IMG/VR virus record: IMGVR_UViG_3300008267_000892
Span: 1 to 41,462 of that record
Source of the DNA: a virus
DNA length: 41,462 bases
Strand: one strand, 5' to 3'
Positions 31,023-38,906 of the stretch are shown here, piece by piece. The notes under the pieces were generated by a model. It ran no database searches and was not told where the DNA came from. It saw only the letters and a list, made by a program, of their open reading frames with translations. Numbering within the stretch: position 1 is the stretch's first letter; the number at the start of each line of letters is the position of its first letter. Both the position numbers and the translations under genes were made by a program.

Positions 31023-31293
31023 ATGAAAGGAAGAATAGTAACAGAACAACAAGCACAAGAATTACAAGGAGTATTCTTTACACCAGAAACCTTTTTTCAT
31101 TTTGTACAAGATATAAATGATAATTGGTTTTTATTTTTAAGTGAACAAAATGAAGAAATTATAGCTCAAACACCATATGCTTATTTTTTTAAGTGAACAA
31201 AATGAAGAAATTATAGCTCAAACACCATATGCTTATTTATTAGAAATAGGATTAAGTGAATACGAACCAAAACCAACACCAGAATTGTTATGA
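31023..31293 (+). pseudogene. Small phage gene disrupted by a 52-bp tandem duplication
   Basis: The ATG at 31023 opens MKGRIVTEQQAQELQGVFF and continues to ETFFHFVQDINDNWFLFLSE. The reading frame stops at 31194-31196 after 57 residues because of a perfect 52-bp tandem duplication. Removing one copy restores a gene of about 74 codons ending PYAYLLEIGLSEYEPKP and then stopping with the TGA at 31291-31293, which overlaps the next ATG (31290) as ATGA. The restored form resembles small phage proteins with a DINDNW motif near fibre genes. The overlap with the next gene supports the longer form as ancestral. Confidence 0.8.
31134..31237 (+). repeat. Perfect 52-bp tandem duplication
   Basis: Copy 1 is 31134-31185 and copy 2 is 31186-31237, identical base for base. 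Each begins TTTTTAAGTGAAC and ends TATGCTTATT. It breaks the reading frame of the 31023 gene. Confidence 0.95.
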
Positions 31294-31967
31294 TATTTGG
31301 AGCACCTTCTATAGTTACTAGTGGATTAGTACTTAATTTGGATGCTGCTAATAACAAATCATATCCTGGTTCTGGAACAACTTGGACTGATTTAAGTGGT
31401 AATGGGAATAATGGAACTTTAACTAACTTTGGTTCTCAAACTATATGGAACAAAGATAATGGAGGTAGTATTGTTTTTGATGGTACTAATGATTATGCTT
31501 CTTTTTCTGATGCAAACCTATTACCGACTGCGGGTCTTACTGTATGTGCTTGGTTTAAAACAACTGTTGCTAACAAGTGGATCATAGATAAATCAAACGG
31601 AGGTATTACAAATGGGTATCTTTTAGCAGGAACATCAGCTGGTAACATGGTTTTCTACATCAATAATATTTCAGTAAATTCTAATCCCTCTACAGTTACA
31701 AGTGGTCTATGGATTAACATTGTAGGAACTTGGACACCTTCAAATTCGCTTATACTATATCAAAATGGAGTTCAAGTGGCTACAAACACAACATCTATAC
31801 CAGCTACAATCAATAATCCCTCAGCTAACTTACAGATAGGTAGAAGAGCTACAGCTGTTGATTATTGGAATGGGAACATAGCGCAAACACAAATATATAA
31901 CCGAGCACTCACAGCCTCAGAAGTCCTCCAAAACTACAACGCATTAAAATCAAGATTTAATTTATAA
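31290..31967 (+). CDS. LamG/concanavalin A-like lectin-domain protein 1
   Basis: The 225-residue product shows the LamG-type jelly-roll pattern: GLVLNLDAANNKSYPGSGTT, WTDLSGNGNNGTLTN, GGSIVFDGTNDY, WFKTT, a WINIVGTWTPSNSLILYQNG strand pair, and GNIAQTQIYNRALTASEV. Such domains bind sugars or surface proteins and are common at phage fibre tips. The gene overlaps the preceding (disrupted) gene by four bases and is followed by a paralogue after six bases. Its last 20 codons are almost identical in DNA to those of that paralogue. Confidence 0.85.
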   Translation: MIFGAPSIVTSGLVLNLDAANNKSYPGSGTTWTDLSGNGNNGTLTNFGSQTIWNKDNGGSIVFDGTNDYASFSDANLLPTAGLTVCAWFKTTVANKWIIDKSNGGITNGYLLAGTSAGNMVFYINNISVNSNPSTVTSGLWINIVGTWTPSNSLILYQNGVQVATNTTSIPATINNPSANLQIGRRATAVDYWNGNIAQTQIYNRALTASEVLQNYNALKSRFNL

Positions 31968-31973
31968 AACAAA

Positions 31974-32738
31974 ATGGGAGTATATACAAGACCAAGCATA
32001 GTAACAAATGGATTAATACTTAACCTAGATGCTGCTAATATTAAATCTTATGCAGGTAGTGGTACTACTTGGACTGATTTAAGCGGTAATAGGAATAATG
32101 GTACGTTGACTAATGGACCTACTTTTAGTAGGAATGGAGGTGGTAGTGTTGTATTTAATGGTACCAATCAATATGGAAGTGTTCCATCAACATCTTTATT
32201 TAATTTTGGCTCTAATAACTTTGCTATAGATGTTTGGTGTTTTTATGATGCATCTACATCTACTGATGACACATATAGATACTTATTCAACTTCCAAACA
32301 CCAACAACTCTATCCCACTTACTATTAGTAAAGTGGAGATCAAATATCTTACCAGGCAATACAGGAAATGGAGTGCTTCTTGATTATTCTGTAGCTGGTA
32401 GTAGATATACTATAACAACTAGTAATTCAGTTCCCAATCCAAATGTTGCTAATACAATTACATCGCCATTATATGATGTACCTAACAAATGGAGTAATTT
32501 TATTATCTCTGTTTCTTCTAATGTTATGTCTTTATATGTTAATAGTGTTTTATATGGTTCTGTGAGTTTAGGTTCTAGATGGAATAGTAACGCCAATTTA
32601 TATTTAGGGACATATGATGCCACAGGTTCTTTTATGAAAGGATTAATCCCTAATTTTAAAGTTTACAACAGAGCATTATCAGCATCAGAAGTCCTCCAAA
32701 ACTACAACGCACTAAAATCAAGATTTAATTTATCATAA
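31974..32738 (+). CDS. LamG/concanavalin A-like lectin-domain protein 2
   Basis: The 254-residue paralogue of the preceding gene shares NGLILNLDAANIKSYAGSGT, WTDLSGNRNNGTLTNGP, a GGSVVFNGTNQYGS block and the end YNRALSASEVLQNYNALKSR. The central region (about 70-200) is different and longer, with YLFNFQTPTTLSHLLLVKW. Two neighbouring lectin genes with conserved ends and diverged middles suggest duplication followed by domain swapping. Likely a receptor-binding component; ligand unknown. Confidence 0.84.
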   Translation: MGVYTRPSIVTNGLILNLDAANIKSYAGSGTTWTDLSGNRNNGTLTNGPTFSRNGGGSVVFNGTNQYGSVPSTSLFNFGSNNFAIDVWCFYDASTSTDDTYRYLFNFQTPTTLSHLLLVKWRSNILPGNTGNGVLLDYSVAGSRYTITTSNSVPNPNVANTITSPLYDVPNKWSNFIISVSSNVMSLYVNSVLYGSVSLGSRWNSNANLYLGTYDATGSFMKGLIPNFKVYNRALSASEVLQNYNALKSRFNLS

Positions 32739-32747
32739 TAAAAAACT

Positions 32748-33563
32748 ATGCCATTAAGAATATCAAAAAGTGGATCAACAGTAACAACTTTTAAAATTTT
32801 AAATTTTGATAGTGATGCACAAACATTTCTAACAGCAGCAGGAATAACAAATAGTACACAACAAAACGCTATAAATAAATTAACTATTGATTTAAAGTAT
32901 TATGGTTTGTGGACTAAAATGAAAGCATTGTATCCTATAGTAGGAGGTACAAGTGCTGCTCACGCAGTTAATCTTAGAACGCCTGGAACTTATAACTTAT
33001 CATTTACTGCTGGATGGACGCATTCTCTAACAGGAATGACTCCTAATGGAACAAGTGATTATGCAAATACTAATTTAAACATGTCTACAAACTATAGTGT
33101 AAATGATAGTACACATATTTCCTTTTATTCAAGAACTGCAAGTGCTAATAGCACAGATTACGAAATGGGCGTTTATAATGGTTCAACTGTAACTGGCTTA
33201 AGTCTAAGAAGAAGTGATGGAGCCAACTCAACATATTTCGGAATCAACACCAATGCATATATCTCATTTACAGACTCTAATGCCGCTGCTTTTTATATTT
33301 CAAATAGATTGGGTACAGCAATGAATGGCTGGAGAAATTCAACAAAAATGGTAGCAAACACTAACACAGCATTAACAAGACCAAATTTAAACATGTTTAT
33401 AGGAAACCTTAACGTTAATGGAACACCGGATTCAGGACTGTGGTCAACAAGACAATGTGCATTCGCTTCAATCGGAGATGGCTTAACAGATCAAGATAGG
33501 AAGACAAGTGTAATAAAAATAAGAACCAATTCCTCTGCCATATTTATAACAAAATTTAACTAA
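32748..33563 (+). CDS. Adhesin-like paralogue 4 with altered C-terminus
   Basis: The 271-residue product matches paralogue 1 through DAQTFLTAAGITNSTQQNA, MKALYPIVGGTSAAHAVNL, GWTHSLTGMTPNGTSDYAN and CAFASIGDGLTD. It then diverges to DQDRKTSVIKIRTNSS and further unrelated residues. The DNA shows why: a net deletion of about 44 bases removed most of the conserved end. The original GGAAGACAAGTGTAA (coding GRQV and stop) is still visible at about 33501-33515, but in another frame. Translation then runs into the former intergenic region, including the promoter-like octamer at 33541, and stops by overlap with the gp13 start. The changed tail may harm folding, or may be an assembly fault. Confidence 0.7.
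   Translation: MPLRISKSGSTVTTFKILNFDSDAQTFLTAAGITNSTQQNAINKLTIDLKYYGLWTKMKALYPIVGGTSAAHAVNLRTPGTYNLSFTAGWTHSLTGMTPNGTSDYANTNLNMSTNYSVNDSTHISFYSRTASANSTDYEMGVYNGSTVTGLSLRRSDGANSTYFGINTNAYISFTDSNAAAFYISNRLGTAMNGWRNSTKMVANTNTALTRPNLNMFIGNLNVNGTPDSGLWSTRQCAFASIGDGLTDQDRKTSVIKIRTNSSAIFITKFN
33541..33548 (+). promoter_or_regulatory. Candidate late promoter octamer TATTTATA
   Basis: Perfect octamer in CATATTTATAACAAAATTT, 14 bases before the gp13 ATG at 33563. It lies inside the read-through tail of paralogue 4, consistent with that tail being former intergenic DNA. Confidence 0.5.
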
Positions 33564-34747
33564 TGGCTAATATACCTATTTACCCGGGTTCATCATCGTT
33601 TTTTCCAGGAAATACCCCCTTTGGATTTTACGATAACGACTATCAGTTTCAAATGGATGCTGATAAAGTAGTAAAATTTTGTGCATATCGTTTAGGATAT
33701 CCATTAGTAGAAGTTGAATTACAAGATTTAAATTTTTATACTGCTTTTGAAGAAGCAATTACCACATATGGTAATGAATTATATGCTTATAAAGTACAAC
33801 AAGATTATTTATCTTTAGAAGGAGCAAGTGCTAATTCCAATTTAAATCACGCTTTAATCACTCCTAACTTTGCGGGTATGGTTAGACTTTCTCATCAATA
33901 TGGTGAAGAAGCAGGAGTAGGAGGGAAAACAACTTGGTATAGAGGAGCATTACCTTTAACAGCTAGTGTTCAAGATTACGATTTATCCCAATGGGCAATA
34001 GCAAATAATATTACTGGAGGTATAGAAATTAAAAAAGTATTCTATGAAGCACCCCCAGCAATCGTTAAATATTTTGATCCATATGCTGGAACAGGGATGG
34101 GTATGATGAATTTAATGGACAATTTTGGTTGGGGGAACTATTCACCCGCTATTAATTTCTTAATGATGCCTATCAATTATGATTTACAAAAGCTTCAAGC
34201 AATAGAATTTAATGATCAAATCCGTAAATCCCAATTTTCATTCGAATTAATAAACAATAAATTACGTATATTCCCAATTCCTGGAGCTTCAGCAGCATCC
34301 AATATTTCTGGATCTGCAGAAGGTTTTGCTGGGCTTTTATATTTTCAATATATTAAATTAGTTGAAAGAAATGACCCCACAGCTGGGATAAATGGAAATT
34401 CATTAATTACAAATGTTTCTAATGTCCCCTTTAAAAACCCAGTATACTGCCAAATTAACTCAATTGGAAGACAGTGGATTTTTGAATACACTTTGGCATT
34501 GTGTAAAGAAATGTTGGGGTATATTAGAGGAAAATACACAACAGTACCTATTCCTGGAGCTGAAGTTACTTTGAACCAAGCAGATTTATTAACAGCAGCA
34601 ACCGCTGAAAAAAATGCCTTAATTGAAAGATTAAGAGCATATTTTGACAATACTTCTAGAACCAAATTAATGGAAGCTAAATCTTTGGAAATAGATAGTC
34701 AACAAAAACAATTGCAACAGGTTCCAATGACTATATTTATAGGATAA
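33563..34747 (+). CDS. gp13: Neck protein (T4 gp13-like)
   Basis: Head-completion neck protein that sits below the portal and joins head to tail. The 394 residues (T4 gp13: 309) include an N-terminal DADKVVKFCAYRLGYP and a C-terminal block IGRQWIFEYTLALCKEMLGYIRGKYTTV (split: IGRQWIFEYTLALCKEMLG, then YIRGKY), followed by PIPGAEVTLNQADLLTAA and EKNALIERLRAYFD. This C-terminal pattern is characteristic of gp13 homologues in T4-like phages. The order gp13-gp14-gp15 that follows supports the call. The extra length is mostly in the central, Gly/Met-rich region. Confidence 0.88.
   Translation: MANIPIYPGSSSFFPGNTPFGFYDNDYQFQMDADKVVKFCAYRLGYPLVEVELQDLNFYTAFEEAITTYGNELYAYKVQQDYLSLEGASANSNLNHALITPNFAGMVRLSHQYGEEAGVGGKTTWYRGALPLTASVQDYDLSQWAIANNITGGIEIKKVFYEAPPAIVKYFDPYAGTGMGMMNLMDNFGWGNYSPAINFLMMPINYDLQKLQAIEFNDQIRKSQFSFELINNKLRIFPIPGASAASNISGSAEGFAGLLYFQYIKLVERNDPTAGINGNSLITNVSNVPFKNPVYCQINSIGRQWIFEYTLALCKEMLGYIRGKYTTVPIPGAEVTLNQADLLTAATAEKNALIERLRAYFDNTSRTKLMEAKSLEIDSQQKQLQQVPMTIFIG
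34734..34741 (+). promoter_or_regulatory. TATTTATA octamer in the end of gp13
   Basis: Perfect octamer within the last codons of gp13, seven bases before the gp14 ATG at 34749. May be chance, since it codes Ile-Phe-Ile. Confidence 0.25.
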
Positions 34748-34748
34748 C

Positions 34749-35255
34749 ATGGCACAATTCGGACGCAGCAGAGATATATCTGTTTTTAGACACGTAAACA
34801 GAGAATTATTAGGTAATATTATTACCCAACAAGTTGCTTTTTATAAAGTAAACTTAGAAAAAACAACCTCAAACATATATGGGGAATCTGTTGGAAAACG
34901 ATTTTTTTCAGAACCTACTTTGCTTAATTGTTTAATAGTAAGAGAAGATCCTAAATTTGAAGTAACAGATATGGGACCTGATTATACTCGAGTATTAACC
35001 TTTAGATTTCTTAGAGACGATTTAACAGTAAGTAACACTTATCCTGAACCCGGAGATGTTATTATGTATTACAATAGTTATTATGAATTAGAACAAGTTT
35101 ATGACAATCAACTATTTGTAGGAAAAGACCCTGATTACAACTATGCTGAAAATCCACTAAACCCAGGTCTAGAAGAATATGGATATTCAGTATCAATTAA
35201 TTGTGTTGGACATTATACTCCTGGAGATAAATTAGGAATAACTAAAGAAAGATAA
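34749..35255 (+). CDS. gp14: Neck protein (T4 gp14-like)
   Basis: The 168-residue product (T4 gp14: 256) lies one base after gp13 and two bases before the gp15-like gene, the canonical T4 order. It includes HVNRELLGNIITQQVAFYKV, NIYGESVGKRFFSEP, FEVTDMGPDYTRVLTFRFL and PEPGDVIMYYNSYYELEQV, a beta-rich pattern seen in gp14-type neck proteins of marine T4-like phages. The identification rests more on synteny than on strong motifs. It should form part of the collar that closes the filled head. Confidence 0.72.
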   Translation: MAQFGRSRDISVFRHVNRELLGNIITQQVAFYKVNLEKTTSNIYGESVGKRFFSEPTLLNCLIVREDPKFEVTDMGPDYTRVLTFRFLRDDLTVSNTYPEPGDVIMYYNSYYELEQVYDNQLFVGKDPDYNYAENPLNPGLEEYGYSVSINCVGHYTPGDKLGITKER

Positions 35256-35257
35256 AT

Positions 35258-36118
35258 ATGGAATATCGTAAACCAATCCCTAAAACACAAAGAGAAATAT
35301 CTCAAGAACAAATTAATCCTTATGATAAGGAAAGGGGAAATCCTAATAGTCAAATTCCTGAAAATTTAATTAGAGGAAATCAGCTTAGTTATAAAGACGA
35401 TACTACAAAACCTTTTTCTATAGGTATTCAAGATATTGATGAAGCTATTTATTATTATTTTAACAAAATAATCAAACCATCTGTTGTAGAAAATGGAGAA
35501 AGAATATCCGTTCCCGTTATTTATGGGAATCCTGAAAAATGGAAATCAATTCAAAAAGATGGATATTATAGAGATAAAAATGGAAAAATAATGGCTCCTC
35601 TTTTAGTATTTAAAAGGGATGACTTAACTAAAAATAGAAGTTTAGGAAATAAAGTTGATGCAAATCAACCCCATTTGTATAGTTCTTTTGTAAAAAAATA
35701 TTCTACTAGAAATTTTTATTCGTCTTTCAATGTCTTAAACAACATAAAACCTGAAAGCGAGCAGTATGCCGTAGTAATACCTGACTATGTTACCATAAAA
35801 TATAGTTGCGCTATATACACATATTATGTTGAACAGATGAATAAAATAATTGAAGCAATCAACTACGCTTCAGATTCATACTGGGGAGACCCAGCTCGAT
35901 TCAAATTTAATGCTAGAATCGATTCATTTAACACAGTAATAGAAGTAAATGATGGGAAAGATAGGGCTGTTAAAAGTACATTTGATATAAAATTAAATGG
36001 CCATATAATCCCAGACATATTGCAAAAAGATGTATCTGCTATAAAGAAAATTCCGGTAGTTACAAAAACTATATTCGGAATTGAAACCGAAAGAAATTTA
36101 AACAATCCTTTATTATAA
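35258..36118 (+). CDS. gp15: Tail completion/sheath stabiliser protein (T4 gp15-like)
   Basis: Predicted hexameric cap at the head-proximal end of the tail. The 286 residues (T4 gp15: 272) contain RISVPVIYGNPEKWKSIQKD and a PDYVTIKYSCAIYTYYVEQM block matching the gp15 pattern of a VPV-Y segment followed by an aromatic IYTYY-EQMN helix. Next come YWGDPARFKFNARID and STFDIKLNGHIIPDI. The long N-terminal polar stretch (1-60) is extra. Its place after gp13/gp14 and before sheath and tube genes agrees with the call. Confidence 0.78.
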   Translation: MEYRKPIPKTQREISQEQINPYDKERGNPNSQIPENLIRGNQLSYKDDTTKPFSIGIQDIDEAIYYYFNKIIKPSVVENGERISVPVIYGNPEKWKSIQKDGYYRDKNGKIMAPLLVFKRDDLTKNRSLGNKVDANQPHLYSSFVKKYSTRNFYSSFNVLNNIKPESEQYAVVIPDYVTIKYSCAIYTYYVEQMNKIIEAINYASDSYWGDPARFKFNARIDSFNTVIEVNDGKDRAVKSTFDIKLNGHIIPDILQKDVSAIKKIPVVTKTIFGIETERNLNNPLL

Positions 36119-36163
36119 ATTTGGATATTGTAAAATAAGTTTATATATTATAAAATAAAATTT

Positions 36164-36412
36164 ATGGAAAATACTAAAATTACCCAAGAAGAATTAGACG
36201 AGCTAAACAAATTTAGAATCTCAAACCAACAATTGATTATTAATTTTGGGCAACTTGAAATAGAAATTCAAAACCTCAATTTCCAAAAAAACTACTTAAT
36301 CAATAGTTTAGAATCCCTGAAAAAATCAGAATCAACTTTTCTAAACAATCTACAGAAAAAATACGGAGATGTAAATATCAACCCAGATACTGGAGAATTT
36401 ACAATAGCTTAA
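36164..36412 (+). CDS. Small coiled-coil protein upstream of the sheath gene
   Basis: An 82-residue helical product with ITQEELDELNKFRISNQQ, LIINFGQLEIEIQNL and a C-terminal LNNLQKKYGDVNINPDTGEF. I recall this pattern (coiled coil then KYGxGxIDxxTGEF) in short genes of many T4-like marine phages and Bacteroidetes phages near tail genes. No function is known to me. A TATATATTATA stretch precedes it at 36142. Confidence 0.72.
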   Translation: MENTKITQEELDELNKFRISNQQLIINFGQLEIEIQNLNFQKNYLINSLESLKKSESTFLNNLQKKYGDVNINPDTGEFTIA

Positions 36413-36434
36413 TTGTTTTTGAATCCTTTTTAGA

Positions 36435-36442
36435 TATTTATA
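36435..36442 (+). promoter_or_regulatory. Candidate late promoter octamer TATTTATA
   Basis: Perfect octamer in GATATTTATAACAAATC, 28 bases before the sheath ATG at 36471. Confidence 0.5.
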
Positions 36443-36470
36443 ACAAATCAATAAATAAATATTTTTAAAA

Positions 36471-38180
36471 ATGGCAGAAACATTAATATCTCCAGGAGTA
36501 CTAGCTAGAGAAAATGATCAATCTCAAGTTAGTCAACAACCCGTTCAAGTAGGAGCAGCTATTATAGGACCAACAGTAAAAGGTCCTGTAGAAATCCCTA
36601 CTGTAGTAACTTCTTATAGTGATTATGTAAATAAATTTGGTGATGTATTAGTTAGTGGAAGTGATACTTATTCATATTTCACATCTATTGCAGCTTACAA
36701 CTATTTCAACAATGGTGGAACTACATTAGTAGTAGCAAGAGTAGTATCAGGTTCTTACACCCCAGCAACCAGTACAGCAATCAGCGCTAGTTCAAATGCT
36801 TCTTCTCAACCAGCACTTGTATTAAAAACTATTTCTAAAGGTGCTATTATGAACAGTTCAAGTTCATTAGACAGTGCTGGTGCTCTAGCAAGTGGTTCAG
36901 CAGATAACATTAGATGGGAAATTGTAAATCCTAATACAGCATCTGGAACTTTCAATTTGTTAATTAGACAAGGTAATGATATTACTAATAGTAAAACAGT
37001 ATTAGAAACCTTTACTAATCTATCATTAGATCCTAAAGCTCCTAACTTTGTTTCTAAAGTTATAGGTGATTACGTATACAATTACAACCCGTCTACTAAT
37101 CAAATCGAATTAACTGGTAGTTATAAAAACAACTCCGCTTTTGTTTATGTAGACTCAGTAAATTTATTAACTCCTGACTACTTTGATAACAATGGTGTAG
37201 CTAAAGCTCAATACACTTCTTCAATTCCTTTAGCAGCTAGTGGTTCATTCAATGGTGCTACAGGTACTATTAAAGGTGGAGCCGCTTTTTATAACACTGT
37301 TTCATCTGCAAATAATACTCAAGGTTTAGAAGCAGCTAACTACACCAATATGGTTAATCTACTTTCAAATAAAGATGATTACCAATTCAAAATGCTTTTC
37401 ACCCCAGGGTTAATTAATTCACTACATTCAAGTACTATCTCTAACATTATCACAAACACTCAAGAAAGAGGTGACAATATTTATATAGTAGACCCTGTAG
37501 TATATGGTTCAACATCAAATTCTGCTATTACCGAAGCAGCATCTCGTGATACTTCATATGCAGCAATGTACTGGCCATGGTGCCAAATCCTAGACCCAGG
37601 AACTGGAAAAAATGTTTGGGTCCCTGCATCTACTATGATCCCAGGAGTATTTGCATACAATGATAGAGTAGGTGAACCTTGGTTTGCTCCTGCAGGTATT
37701 CAAAGAGGTGGTTTAGGTACAGTGATCAGAGTTGAACAAAAATTAAACCAAACAACTCGTGACAACTTATACTCAGGAAAAATAAACCCAATAGCTACCT
37801 TCCCAGGACAAGGAATAGTAATTTACGGACAGAAAACATTACAACAAAAAGCATCTGCTTTAGATCGTGTAAACGTAAGACGTCTATTAATTGAACTTAA
37901 ATCATATATTTCTCAAGTAGCAAATAATTTAGTGTTTGAACAAAATACTATCGCTAATAGAAATTTATTCTTAAGTCAAGTTAATCCATACTTATCTTCT
38001 GTTCAACAAAGACAAGGTTTATATGCATTCCAAGTAGTAATGGATGAATCAAACAATACTTCTGATGTGATCGATAGAAATCAAATGGTAGGTGCTATTT
38101 ACATTCAACCAACCAAAACAGCAGAATTTATTTACCTAGATTTCAATATTACACCTACTGGAGCTACGTTTAGTGCATAA
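36471..38180 (+). CDS. gp18: Tail sheath protein (T4 gp18-like)
   Basis: Contractile sheath subunit. The 569 residues (T4 gp18: 659) begin with the sheath signature SPGVLARENDQSQVSQQPVQ, VGAAIIGPTVKGPVEIPTVV and YFNNGGTTLVVARVVSG. The C-terminal conserved core has YAAMYWPWCQILDPGTGKNV, PASTMIPGVFAYNDR, EPWFAPAGIQRGGL and VNVRRLLIELKSYI, with the final strand-exchange region TAEFIYLDFNITPTGATF. A terminator follows, and the tube gene has its own leader, which fits very high separate expression. Confidence 0.97.
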   Translation: MAETLISPGVLARENDQSQVSQQPVQVGAAIIGPTVKGPVEIPTVVTSYSDYVNKFGDVLVSGSDTYSYFTSIAAYNYFNNGGTTLVVARVVSGSYTPATSTAISASSNASSQPALVLKTISKGAIMNSSSSLDSAGALASGSADNIRWEIVNPNTASGTFNLLIRQGNDITNSKTVLETFTNLSLDPKAPNFVSKVIGDYVYNYNPSTNQIELTGSYKNNSAFVYVDSVNLLTPDYFDNNGVAKAQYTSSIPLAASGSFNGATGTIKGGAAFYNTVSSANNTQGLEAANYTNMVNLLSNKDDYQFKMLFTPGLINSLHSSTISNIITNTQERGDNIYIVDPVVYGSTSNSAITEAASRDTSYAAMYWPWCQILDPGTGKNVWVPASTMIPGVFAYNDRVGEPWFAPAGIQRGGLGTVIRVEQKLNQTTRDNLYSGKINPIATFPGQGIVIYGQKTLQQKASALDRVNVRRLLIELKSYISQVANNLVFEQNTIANRNLFLSQVNPYLSSVQQRQGLYAFQVVMDESNNTSDVIDRNQMVGAIYIQPTKTAEFIYLDFNITPTGATFSA

Positions 38181-38191
38181 AAATAAAAATT

Positions 38192-38224
38192 AATCTTCCC
38201 TTCAAATAGAAGGGAAGGTTTTTT
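38192..38224 (+). terminator. Intrinsic terminator after the sheath gene
   Basis: Stem CTTCCCTTC/GAAGGGAAG with loop AAATA, extendable by AAT/GTT pairs, then TTTTTT. Confidence 0.88.
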
Positions 38225-38233
38225 AAAATACAA

Positions 38234-38241
38234 TATGTATA
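38234..38241 (+). promoter_or_regulatory. Near-match promoter-like octamer TATGTATA
   Basis: Seven of eight bases match the recurring octamer; between the sheath terminator and the tube ATG at 38275. Confidence 0.35.
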
Positions 38242-38274
38242 ATAAATAATAATAAAATTTAAACAAAATATAAA

Positions 38275-38763
38275 ATGGCAATTTTATCACCAAACGAAAT
38301 ATTCTTTACAGCATTCGAGCCCAAAGTAGCAAACCGATTCGTAATGTATGTAGATGGGATTCCTTCATTCATGATTAAAAAGATAGCTCCTGTATCTGTA
38401 GAAATGGGAGAAATAGTATTAAATCACATTAACGTTTATCGTAAAATTAAAGGCAAAGCTAAATGGGCGGATATGTCTATGACATTGTTCGATCCTATTA
38501 CTCCATCTGGTGCTCAAGCAGTAATGGAATGGGTACGTTTACACCATGAGTCCGTGACGGGCCGTGATGGTTATTCTGATTTCTACAAGAAAGATGTAAC
38601 AGTTAATGTATTGGGTCCGGTTGGTGATATTGTTAGTGAATGGATCATTAAAGGTGCTTTTATTAAATCTGCTAATTTTGGTGAATATAATTACGATACC
38701 GATGCTTCAGCTATCAACATTGAAGTAGTATTGGGTATGGATTATTGCATTCTCAATTTCTAA
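38275..38763 (+). CDS. gp19: Tail tube protein (T4 gp19-like)
   Basis: Inner tail tube subunit. The 162 residues are almost the length of T4 gp19 (163). Family features are ANRFVMYVDGIPSFMIKKI, HINVYRKIKGKAKWADMSM, TLFDPITPSGAQAVMEWVRL, HHESVTGRDGYSDFYKKDV and the end IEVVLGMDYCILNF. All are in the expected order. It is flanked by terminators, so it forms its own transcript. Confidence 0.96.
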   Translation: MAILSPNEIFFTAFEPKVANRFVMYVDGIPSFMIKKIAPVSVEMGEIVLNHINVYRKIKGKAKWADMSMTLFDPITPSGAQAVMEWVRLHHESVTGRDGYSDFYKKDVTVNVLGPVGDIVSEWIIKGAFIKSANFGEYNYDTDASAINIEVVLGMDYCILNF

Positions 38764-38796
38764 AAACAATATTGTTTATTTAACAATTTTACAAGA

Positions 38797-38824
38797 ATGT
38801 CCGATATTACTATCGGACATTTTT
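38797..38824 (+). terminator. Intrinsic terminator after the tube gene
   Basis: Perfect 10-bp stem ATGTCCGATA/TATCGGACAT with loop TTAC, then TTTTT. Confidence 0.92.
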
Positions 38825-38870
38825 ATTTTATATAAATTAAAAAAATTTGGATATTTCTTATTTTTTCATA

Positions 38871-38878
38871 TATTTATA
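38871..38878 (+). promoter_or_regulatory. Candidate late promoter octamer TATTTATA
   Basis: Perfect octamer in CATATATTTATATAAAAC, 28 bases before the ATG at 38907. Confidence 0.5.
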
Positions 38879-38906
38879 TAAAACATTAAGTCATTAAATA
38901 AAAATT

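Noticed and set aside
28860-33563. Diversity-generating retroelement (variable ends beside a conserved gene)
   Set aside because: No reverse transcriptase and no template repeat were seen; conserved parts are at the gene ends and the middles vary, the reverse of the usual layout.
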